Source: Nitriliruptorales bacterium
Lineage (GTDB): Bacteria > Actinomycetota > Nitriliruptoria > Euzebyales > Egibacteraceae
Assembly (NCBI GenBank): GCA_007133145.1
Contig: SLNF01000042.1
Span: forward strand, 1 to 6,223
DNA length: 6,223 nt
Direction of reading: 5' to 3'
In this document: positions 1-6,223 of the stretch, piece by piece
Layout of the letters: the number at the start of each line of letters is the position of its first letter
Numbering within the stretch: position 1 is the first letter of the stretch
Program-made: the position numbers and the translations under genes
The notes under the pieces: generated by a model
Databases searched by the model: none
What the model saw: the letters and a program-made list of their open reading frames with translations, nothing else
What the model was told of the DNA's origin: nothing

Positions 1-478
1 CGCGCACCGCCTCGGCGCCGCCTGCCGGGTAGGGCCCGGCGATGAGGGCCGTGCCACGGGGCGTGGCCTCGCCGGCGTCGAGGAGGACCACGACGGTCTC
101 GCCGACCGCGCTCGCGAGGCGCTCGGCGAGCGGGTCGGCGAGGGCGATCGGCGCCGGGGCGACGCTGCGGTCGGCCAGGACGACGAGCGCACCGCGTCGG
201 CGCTCGAGGACCCCGGCGGCCAGCCGCCGTCCCCGCCGCTCGAGGCTGACCTCGGTGCAGGCGGGCCGCTCCTCGGAGACGTCGACGACGGCGAGGACGA
301 CGTCGTCGGCGAGCAGTCCCCGTGCGAGCGGCGGCGGCACGAAGACGCTCGAGAGCCGGCGGGGATCCCCGTTCGCGTCGGCGCCCTCGATCGACGCGGG
401 GCTGCGCCCGTCGTCGGCGAGCGGCGTGAGGAAGCCGAACCCGCGCTGGTGCGGGCGGAAGCGTGCGCGCAGCTCCAC
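1..478 (-). CDS. RNase R/RNase II-like ribonuclease, N-terminal part (runs off left edge)
   Basis: This reading frame runs leftward from a GTG at 476-478 and stays open for 159 codons to the window edge, so the catalytic part is not visible. The start is chosen because GAGGGGAGG lies five bases upstream; a nearby ATG on the same strand is out of frame. Near residues 13-17 it reads GFGFL, and at residues 44-65 SSVFVPPPLARG followed by LLADDVVLAVV. This matches the pattern of the first cold-shock/OB fold of RNase R-type 3'-5' exoribonucleases (GFGFV, then DIFVPP, then a GDRV-like stretch). Residues 83-133 (GRRLAAGVLERR onward) resemble the linker and second OB fold. Such enzymes degrade structured RNA in the cytoplasm. 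The RNB catalytic domain with its acidic metal ligands would lie to the left, outside the window. The family call is by motif pattern only; another OB-fold RNA-binding protein is possible. Confidence 0.6.
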   Translation of the reverse strand, partial: MELRARFRPHQRGFGFLTPLADDGRSPASIEGADANGDPRRLSSVFVPPPLARGLLADDVVLAVVDVSEERPACTEVSLERRGRRLAAGVLERRRGALVVLADRSVAPAPIALADPLAERLASAVGETVVVLLDAGEATPRGTALIAGPYPAGGAEAVR

Positions 479-573
479 CGTGGCCTCCCCTCATCGCCGC
501 CGTGGCCAACCGACCTTCGGCGGCGGGGACGAGTCTCGCACGCGGCCCCCTCGCTGCAGCGGGGCAGCGACGA

Positions 574-598
574 ACGGGCCGACGTAGGGTTGGCCCGT
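574..598 (+). promoter_or_regulatory. Palindrome over a -10-like box upstream of the ABC exporter
   Basis: Arms ACGGGCCGAC (574-583) and GTTGGCCCGT (589-598) are reverse complements except at one position, with a 5-base centre. The box TAGGGT (585-590) sits in the centre and fits the TANNNT form of actinobacterial -10 elements. It would place the transcript start near 597, followed by the Shine-Dalgarno-like CAGGAG at 605-610. No convincing -35 is visible. The TA at 585-586 is the only TA step in the whole gap 479-616. The palindrome may be an operator for a regulator encoded elsewhere, or it may form a short hairpin in DNA or RNA. The promoter call is inferred. Confidence 0.45.
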
Positions 599-616
599 CC
601 CCGACAGGAGCGCGGC

Positions 617-1573
617 ATGGGCGCGATCGAGGCCACCGGCCTGCGGAAGTCGTTCGGCACGACCACGGCGCTCGGTGGCGTCGACCTCGACGTCGCCGAA
701 GGCACCGTCCTCGGGCTGCTCGGCCCCAACGGCGCGGGCAAGACCACCGCCGTACGCGTGCTCACGACGCTGCTGCGCCCCGACGCCGGCCGGGCGAGCG
801 TCGCCGGCGTCGACGTCGTACGCGACCCCGGCGGCGTCCGCCGGCGCATCGGCCTCGCCGGGCAGTACGCCGCGGTCGACGAGAACCTCACCGGCCGGGA
901 GAACCTCCGGATGGTCGGCCGGCTCTACCACCTCGGCCGGGGACGGGCCGGCGCCCGCGCCGACGAGCTCCTCGAGCGCTTCGAGCTCGACGACGCCGGC
1001 GACCGCCTCGTGCGGACCTACTCGGGGGGCATGCGCCGCCGCCTCGACCTCGCCGCGAGCCTCGTGGGCGACCCGCCGGTGCTCTTCCTCGACGAGCCGA
1101 CGACCGGTCTCGACCCGCGCAGCCGCCTCGACCTCTGGGCGCTCATCGAGGACCTCGTCGCCGACGGCACGACGCTGCTGCTCACCACGCAGTACCTCGA
1201 GGAGGCCGACCGCCTCGCCGACCGCATCGCCGTCATCGACCTCGGCCGGGTGATCGCCGAGGGCACCGCCGACGAGCTCAAGGACCGCGTCGGCGGGTCG
1301 CGGGTCGAGGCCCGCGTCCCGGCCGGCCAGCAGGGCCTCGCCGCCGAGGTGCTCACCGGCCTCGGCAACGGCGAGGCCCACCTCGGCGACGGGCTCGTCA
1401 CCGTGCCCGCCACGGGGCCGGCCGACGTCGCCACCGCGGCCCGGCGCTTCGAGGCGGCCGGCATCGAGGCGGTCGAGCTCGGGCTGCGTCGACCGACCCT
1501 CGACGACGTCTTCCTCACGCTCACCGGCCGCGCCGCCGACGACGAGGGCCAGGACGATCGGAGCGCGGCGTGA
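617..1573 (+). CDS. DrrA-type ABC exporter ATP-binding protein
   Basis: This 318-residue protein is the cytoplasmic ATPase that powers the permease encoded next to it. Visible ABC motifs are Walker A GPNGAGKTT (36-44), Q-loop Gln83, signature YSGGM (135-139), Walker B VLFLDEP with catalytic Glu160, and D-loop GLD (164-166). The usual H-loop histidine is replaced by Gln192 in TTQYLEEAD, which is characteristic of the DrrA daunorubicin-exporter branch rather than a defect. The C-terminal block RRPTLDDVFLTLTGR (about 291-305) is also typical of that branch. The ATG at 617 is chosen because CAGGAG lies six bases upstream; the frame is open further upstream to 449, but that extension overlaps the divergent gene and has no ABC homology. 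The stop overlaps the permease start. Substrates of this family include drugs, lipids and other hydrophobic compounds; the substrate here cannot be read from the sequence. Confidence 0.93.
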   Translation: MGAIEATGLRKSFGTTTALGGVDLDVAEGTVLGLLGPNGAGKTTAVRVLTTLLRPDAGRASVAGVDVVRDPGGVRRRIGLAGQYAAVDENLTGRENLRMVGRLYHLGRGRAGARADELLERFELDDAGDRLVRTYSGGMRRRLDLAASLVGDPPVLFLDEPTTGLDPRSRLDLWALIEDLVADGTTLLLTTQYLEEADRLADRIAVIDLGRVIAEGTADELKDRVGGSRVEARVPAGQQGLAAEVLTGLGNGEAHLGDGLVTVPATGPADVATAARRFEAAGIEAVELGLRRPTLDDVFLTLTGRAADDEGQDDRSAA

Positions 1574-2430
1574 GCGCGACCTCCGCCCGCGCGGGCGCCC
1601 CGCCCGCAGCCGCCGCGCCCGCGCGCATCGACCTGCTCACCCGCATCCGTCACGAGCTCAACGACGGCTTCGTCATGACCTGGCGCAACCTCATGCGCTG
1701 GGTGCGCCTGCCGCAGCTACTCGTCGTCTCGACGGTCCAGCCGATCATGTTCGTGCTGCTCTTCAACTTCGTCTTCGGCGGCCCGATCGACATCCCCGGC
1801 ATCGACAACTACATCGACTACCTCCTCGCGGGCATCTTCGTGCAGGCCACGACCTTCGGCGCGACCCAGACCGGGGTCGCGCTGGCCGAGGACCTCGCCC
1901 AGGGCGTCATCGACCGCTTCCGCTCCCTCCCGATGAGCCGCAGTGCCGTGCTCGCCGGGCGCACGACCGCCGACGCGGTCCGCGGGCTCTTCGTCGTCCT
2001 GCTCATGACCGTCATCGGCTTGCTCATCGGCTTCCGCTTCGGCGGCACCGTGCTCGGTGCCGTCGCGGCGATCGTCCTCGTCGTGGCCTTCGGCTTCGCG
2101 CTGTCGTGGATCGCGGCGGTCGTGGGGATGTCGATGCGCTCACCCGAGGCCGCGCAGGCCGCGAGCTTCGTCTGGGTGTTCCCGCTCGTGTTCGCCTCGA
2201 GCGCCTTCGTGCCGACCCAGACGATGCCGGACTGGCTCGCGGCCTTCGCCGAGAACCAGCCCGTGAGCGCCGTCGCGAACGCCGCCCGGGCGCTCATGCT
2301 CGGCGAGCCCGGCGAGGCGATCGCCGGGGGCAGCGCGGGGGAGCTCACGCTGCAGGCGCTGCTGTGGATCGCCGCGCTCCTCGCCGTCGCCGTGCCGCTC
2401 GCGATCCAGCGCTACCGCCGCGCGGTCTGA
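1570..2430 (+). CDS. DrrB-type ABC-2 permease
   Basis: This is the 286-residue membrane partner of the preceding ATPase. It starts at a GTG whose last two bases and next A form the ATPase stop (GTGA overlap), with GGAG at 1560-1563 six bases upstream, so the two are translationally coupled. The N-terminus has an Ala/Pro-rich cytoplasmic tail (2-20). Six hydrophobic segments then follow, at roughly 50-69, 81-105, 137-156, 160-185, 196-213 and 261-280. The loop around 109-136, reading LAQGVIDRFRSLPMSRSAVL and then AGRTTADA, is the conserved ABC-2 cytoplasmic segment thought to contact the ATPase. The motif NQPVSAVANAARAL (229-242) is also typical of DrrB-like permeases. The length matches the family, and the predicted complex is two ATPases with two permeases. 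The gene faces the minus-strand tRNA-Ser, with 37 bases between them and no clear terminator. Confidence 0.92.
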   Translation: MSATSARAGAPPAAAAPARIDLLTRIRHELNDGFVMTWRNLMRWVRLPQLLVVSTVQPIMFVLLFNFVFGGPIDIPGIDNYIDYLLAGIFVQATTFGATQTGVALAEDLAQGVIDRFRSLPMSRSAVLAGRTTADAVRGLFVVLLMTVIGLLIGFRFGGTVLGAVAAIVLVVAFGFALSWIAAVVGMSMRSPEAAQAASFVWVFPLVFASSAFVPTQTMPDWLAAFAENQPVSAVANAARALMLGEPGEAIAGGSAGELTLQALLWIAALLAVAVPLAIQRYRRAV

Positions 2431-2467
2431 GCGCCGACGGCCCCGGCGCGCGGGAGGCCGAGGGGGG

Positions 2468-2557
2468 TGGCGGAGGCTGAGGGATTTGAACCCTCGAGGG
2501 CGTGAGCCCAACGGCATTAGCAGTGCCGCGCACTAGACCAGACTGTGCGAAGCCTCC
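2468..2557 (-). tRNA. tRNA-Ser (anticodon GCT)
   Basis: The minus strand folds as a complete class II tRNA. The acceptor stem is GGAGGCT with AGCCTCC, and the D stem is GCAC with GTGC. The anticodon stem is CGGCA with TGCCG around the loop CTGCTAA (anticodon at 2519-2521), and the T arm is GAGGG-TTCAAAT-CCCTC. A 16-base variable arm with a GGGC/GCCC stem marks it as a serine tRNA. G73, the expected serine discriminator, is at 2471, and CCA is encoded at 2470-2468. It reads AGC and AGU codons. Confidence 0.95.
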
Positions 2558-2596
2558 CAGGGCCCACCGTCCGCGCTCGCGTGGTGGGCGATCGGC

Positions 2597-2602
2597 AGTG
2601 TA
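2597..2602 (-). promoter_or_regulatory. Putative -10 element for tRNA-Ser(GCT)
   Basis: On the minus strand this reads TACACT, a TANNNT-type -10, about 40 bases upstream of the tRNA 5' end. It is part of CTACACTGC, which also occurs on the opposite strand at 2644-2652 upstream of the divergent serine tRNA. No recognisable -35 is seen. The repeat of the same nine bases before both tRNAs is the main support. Confidence 0.45.
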
Positions 2603-2644
2603 GCCACCACCCTGCTGGGCCGCGACCGCGTCGGCGCCGGCCCC

Positions 2645-2650
2645 TACACT
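2645..2650 (+). promoter_or_regulatory. Putative -10 element for tRNA-Ser(TGA) and the antiporter
   Basis: TACACT lies 9 bases before the tRNA 5' end, which would start transcription about three bases upstream of the mature tRNA. No strong -35 is visible at the proper spacing. It is the last TA-containing site before the antiporter start at 2787, so it probably drives both the tRNA and the antiporter gene. Confidence 0.5.
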
Positions 2651-2659
2651 GCGGGTCCG

Positions 2660-2747
2660 GGAGGCGTGGCCGAGCGGACGAAGGCAGCGGTCTTGAAAAC
2701 CGCCAGGCACCTCGCGTGTCTCGAGGGTTCGAATCCCTCCGCCTCCG
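2660..2747 (+). tRNA. tRNA-Ser (anticodon TGA)
   Basis: This is an 88-base class II tRNA. The acceptor stem is GGAGGCG with CGCCTCC, and the D stem is a short GCC with GGC. The anticodon stem is GCGGT with ACCGC around the loop CTTGAAA, with anticodon TGA at 2694-2696. The long variable arm pairs AGGCAC with GTGTCT, including one G-U pair. The T arm is GAGGG-TTCGAAT-CCCTC, and the discriminator is G at 2747. It decodes UCA and probably other UCN codons by wobble. Unlike its divergent neighbour, the 3' CCA is not encoded (CGC follows), so it must be added by the CCA-adding enzyme. Confidence 0.95.
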
Positions 2748-2786
2748 CGCCGCGGGTGGTGCCGTTGAGGGACGTCGGGAGGTGAC

Positions 2787-4268
<1,482 letters not shown>

Positions 4269-4331
4269 GGCCGCGACCGCGGCGCTGCTGCACGGCCACG
4301 GCGGGGAGGCCACGATCCACGTGACGCCGAG

Positions 4332-4361
4332 TTGCCAGCATCCTGGAGGGGTTTCTAGGAT
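4332..4361 (+). promoter_or_regulatory. Promoter of the regulator-modA operon, predicted leaderless
   Basis: TTGCCA (4332-4337, one mismatch to TTGACA) and TAGGAT (4356-4361, TANNNT) are separated by 18 bases. The -10 ends six bases before the ATG at 4368, so transcription should begin at or next to the start codon. The purine run GGAGGGG (4345-4351) lies 16 bases from the ATG, too far for a ribosome binding site, which agrees with a leaderless mRNA of the kind common in actinobacteria. Confidence 0.65.
4340..4361 (+). promoter_or_regulatory. Probable operator palindrome over the -10 box
   Basis: ATCCTGGA (4340-4347) and TCTAGGAT (4354-4361) are inverted repeats with one mismatch and a six-base centre. 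The right arm includes the -10 box and the left arm lies in the promoter spacer. A dimeric XRE-type protein bound here would block RNA polymerase. The regulator encoded immediately downstream is the obvious candidate, making this an autoregulatory site. The repeat is seen directly; the binding protein is inferred. Confidence 0.55.
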
Positions 4362-4367
4362 CCCGGC

Positions 4368-5432
4368 ATGTTCGGTCACCGTGTCCGCGAGCTGCGGGAA
4401 GCCAAGGGCCTCAGCCAGGCCGAGCTCGCCGCCCGTGCCGGGGTGAGCCGACAACTCGTCGGGGCCGTGGAGACCGGGCGGCACCTCCCCCGGGTCGACG
4501 CCGGGTTGGCGCTCGCGACCGCGCTCGATTCCTCGGTCGAGGAGCTGTCGGCTCCGACGGGGTCAACCGTCGACGGGGTCCTCGGCGCCCCGCCCGCCGA
4601 CGGGACCGCGGTCCGGGCCGGACGGGTCGGTGACCGGCTCGTGTGCGTGCCGACGCGGGCCGCCTTCGAACGCTGGGACGTCGCCGACGGCGTCGTCAGC
4701 GACGGCATGGTCGCCTTGCACGACGACGCACGGCCAGGGGTCGTGGCGGTGGGCTGCGACCCCGCCCTCGGCCTCGCCGCGCAGCTCGTGACGGCACGCT
4801 CCCCCGAGTCGGTCCTCGCCGTGGCGGCGTCGACCCGGGAGGCCGTCACCGCGCTCGCGGCCGGTCGCGCCCACATCGGCCTCGTGCACGGCCCGCAGGG
4901 CGCCCTGCCAGCCTATGACGGCGACGTCACGCGCATCCATCTCTCCCAGTGGCGGGTCGGGCTCGCCGCGCCCGACGACGGTCCCCGCGACTGGGCCAGG
5001 GCGGCGTTGCGGGGCCGCGGCCCGGTCGTGCAACGCCGCGCGGGTGCGGGCAGCCAAGCCGCGTTCGAACGGGCCCTCCACGACGAAGGCGCGACGGTCC
5101 CCGACGGTCCCGTCGTCGAGGGCCACGTCGAGGCCGCGTGGCTCGCCGCCCGCGTCGGCCTCGCGGCGGTGACGATCGAGCCCGCCGCGATCGCCGCCGG
5201 GCTCGCCTTCCACCCGCTCGAGACCCACCGCGCTGAACTGTGGATCGACCGCGCCTGGGTCGACGAGCCGGGGGTGCGACGGCTCAGCGAGGCCCTCACC
5301 TCACCGGAGCTCGCCCGCCGCCTCGACGCCGTCGGCGGCTACGACCTCAGCGCGACGGGCACGGCGACGACGCCGCCCGGCCCCGTCGACCGCGCGGGGC
5401 GGCGCGGGGCGACGCAGTACGCCCTCCGATGA
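4368..5432 (+). CDS. XRE-type regulator with PBP-like sensor domain, probable molybdate-responsive regulator
   Basis: This 354-residue cytoplasmic protein joins two domains. Residues 3-62 are an XRE/Cro-type helix-turn-helix (LSQAELAARAGVSRQLVGAVE at 15-35, without a membrane anchor or signal peptide). Residues about 120-330 resemble the periplasmic-binding-protein-like domain (PF12727 type) found in molybdate-linked regulators. It opens with VAVGCDPALGLAAQL (126-140), and carries GAGSQAAFERAL (226-237), GHVEAAWLAARVG (252-264) and GLAFHPLETHRAELWI (278-293). The ATG at 4368 fits a leaderless promoter. The stop overlaps the modA start (ATGA), so regulator and binding protein share a transcript and probably a translational unit. 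The inferred role is to sense molybdate, or a related oxyanion or molybdenum cofactor species, and control its own operon. The last 20 residues are Arg/Gly/Pro-rich and look disordered. The fold is fairly sure; the ligand is inferred from context. Confidence 0.85.
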   Translation: MFGHRVRELREAKGLSQAELAARAGVSRQLVGAVETGRHLPRVDAGLALATALDSSVEELSAPTGSTVDGVLGAPPADGTAVRAGRVGDRLVCVPTRAAFERWDVADGVVSDGMVALHDDARPGVVAVGCDPALGLAAQLVTARSPESVLAVAASTREAVTALAAGRAHIGLVHGPQGALPAYDGDVTRIHLSQWRVGLAAPDDGPRDWARAALRGRGPVVQRRAGAGSQAAFERALHDEGATVPDGPVVEGHVEAAWLAARVGLAAVTIEPAAIAAGLAFHPLETHRAELWIDRAWVDEPGVRRLSEALTSPELARRLDAVGGYDLSATGTATTPPGPVDRAGRRGATQYALR

Positions 5433-6208
5433 CCGCCCACCGACGGCGTCTCACCACCGCGGTCGCGACCGCCCTGCTCCTCGTCGCCTGCGCCGAGGCA
5501 TCCGGGGACGCTGACACGAGCGGCGGACAGATCACCGGCCAGATCACGGTGTTCGCGGCGGCCTCGCTCACCGACGCCTTCGACGAGCTCAGCGCGGCGT
5601 TCGTCGAGCGCCACGAGGGCGTGTCGGTCGTCCTCAACCACGCCGGCAGCCAGACCCTCGCGAGTCAGATTGCCGAGGGGGCCCCCGGCGACGTCTTCGC
5701 CTCAGCCAACGTCCGCCAGATGGAGGTCGTCGACGACGCCGGCCTGCTCGCCGGGCCACCGCGGACCTTCGCCTCCAATACGCTCGCGATCGCGGTGGAG
5801 CCGGGCAACCCCCTGGCGATCTCCGGTCTCGCCGACCTCGCCGCCGAGGACCTCCTGCTCGTCCTGCCAACCGAGGAGGTGCCCGCGGGGCGCTACGCCC
5901 GCGAGGCGCTCGACGCGGCGGCGGTGACGGTGGCGCCGGCATCGCTCGAGCGCGACGTCCGGGCCGCGCTGGGAAAGGTCGGGCTCGGCGAGGCCGACGC
6001 CTCGATCGTCTACGCCAGCGACGTCTCGGCCGCCGGCGACCGGGTCGAGGGCGTGAGGATCCCGCCGGAGGACAACGTCGCGGCGACCTACCCGGTCGCG
6101 ATGCTCGCCGACGCACCCAACCCCCGCGCCGGAGAGGCCTTCGTCGCCTTCCTGCTGAGCGAGGACGGCCGCGCGATCCTCAGCGACGCCGGGTTCGGCG
6201 CACCGTGA
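5429..6208 (+). CDS. modA: Molybdate ABC transporter substrate-binding lipoprotein ModA
   Basis: This 259-residue protein captures molybdate (or tungstate) outside the membrane and delivers it to the ModB permease. The N-terminus has basic residues (R5-R7), a hydrophobic stretch (8-20) and the lipobox LVAC, with Cys21 as the lipid-anchored residue. A flexible Gly/Ser/Asp-rich linker runs to about 38. The mature fold begins at ITVFAAASLTDAF (39-51). Residues aligning with the five E. coli ModA oxyanion ligands are all present: Ser46 in AAASL, Ser74 in HAGSQTLA, Ala153 in VPAGRYA, Val177 in DVRAAL and Tyr195 in SIVYASD. Spacings are close to those in E. coli (27/27/18 against 24-28/18 where comparable). 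The ATG at 5429 overlaps the regulator stop and has no Shine-Dalgarno sequence, so translation probably depends on coupling. The length is normal for the family. Confidence 0.92.
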   Translation: MTAHRRRLTTAVATALLLVACAEASGDADTSGGQITGQITVFAAASLTDAFDELSAAFVERHEGVSVVLNHAGSQTLASQIAEGAPGDVFASANVRQMEVVDDAGLLAGPPRTFASNTLAIAVEPGNPLAISGLADLAAEDLLLVLPTEEVPAGRYAREALDAAAVTVAPASLERDVRAALGKVGLGEADASIVYASDVSAAGDRVEGVRIPPEDNVAATYPVAMLADAPNPRAGEAFVAFLLSEDGRAILSDAGFGAP

Positions 6209-6223
6209 GCCGGGCCGCCTCCC
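6205..6223 (+). CDS. Probable start of ModB permease gene (cut by right edge)
   Basis: A GTG at 6205-6207 overlaps the modA stop as GTGA, giving the first residues VSRAAS before the window ends. There is no Shine-Dalgarno sequence, as at the regulator-modA junction. The molybdate permease ModB usually follows ModA, and the overlap style matches the other junctions in this window. Six codons cannot prove the identity, so this rests on gene order alone. Confidence 0.45.

Noticed and set aside
504..595. GGCCAACC (504-511) and GGTTGGCC (588-595) as a distant inverted repeat
   Set aside because: Eight bases at 76-base spacing is weak in such GC-rich DNA. The tighter palindrome at 574-598 explains the right copy better.
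463..1569. An open frame in front of and in frame with the permease, overlapping the whole ATPase gene
   Set aside because: The translated extension is Arg/Pro/Gly-rich shadow sequence. The ATPase in the other frame has every ABC motif, and the GTG at 1570 has its own ribosome binding site.
2439..2461. Possible terminator between the permease and tRNA-Ser(GCT), with CGGCC and GGCCG arms
   Set aside because: The stem is short, the loop long, and there is no T tract on either strand. Such pairings are expected by chance at this GC content.
2472..2746. Large inverted repeat around 2472-2496 and 2722-2746, which might suggest a mobile element
   Set aside because: It is fully explained by the shared T arms and acceptor stems of two serine tRNAs in opposite orientation. 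No transposase or target duplication is present.
4270..4283. GCCGC-GACC-GCGGC hairpin just after the antiporter stop
   Set aside because: The five-base stem has no T tract after it. It could help stop transcription but cannot be called an intrinsic terminator.

Overview
The DNA is very GC-rich, with codon third positions almost all G or C. It uses ATG and GTG starts, 4-base stop/start overlaps and TANNNT-type promoter elements. These traits, plus a DrrA-type exporter ATPase, point to a high-GC actinomycete (Actinomycetota, possibly Acidimicrobiia). The genus cannot be told from this window.

Layout, left to right. (1) The minus strand at 1-478 carries the N-terminal part of a protein resembling the OB-fold front end of RNase R/RNase II exoribonucleases. 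It runs off the left edge. (2) A 138-base divergent gap holds a near-perfect 25-base palindrome over the only TA step in the gap. (3) Bases 617-2430 encode a two-gene DrrA/DrrB-type ABC exporter (ATPase, then six-helix permease), coupled by a GTGA overlap. (4) Two divergent serine tRNA genes follow: tRNA-Ser(GCT) on minus and tRNA-Ser(TGA) on plus. They are separated by about 100 bases containing inverted copies of one -10-like element. (5) Bases 2787-4268 encode a CPA1-family cation/proton antiporter with a C-terminal TrkA-C (RCK_C) domain. It begins only 39 bases after the tRNA, with no TA step between, so it is probably transcribed from the tRNA promoter. (6) Bases 4368 to the right edge form an apparent molybdate operon: an XRE-type regulator fused to a periplasmic-binding-protein-like sensor domain, then the molybdate-binding lipoprotein ModA, then the first codons of what is probably the ModB permease. 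All junctions overlap by 4 bases.

The most interesting part is the regulator-modA operon. Its promoter has good -35 and -10 boxes, and the -10 ends exactly 6 bases before the ATG, which predicts a leaderless mRNA. A palindrome spans the spacer and the -10 box, as expected for an autorepressing operator. The inferred model is that one transcript encodes both the oxyanion sensor-repressor and the oxyanion-capture protein, in place of the classical ModE arrangement. Everything else looks like ordinary chromosomal housekeeping or transport content. No mobile elements, CRISPR arrays or phage genes were seen.
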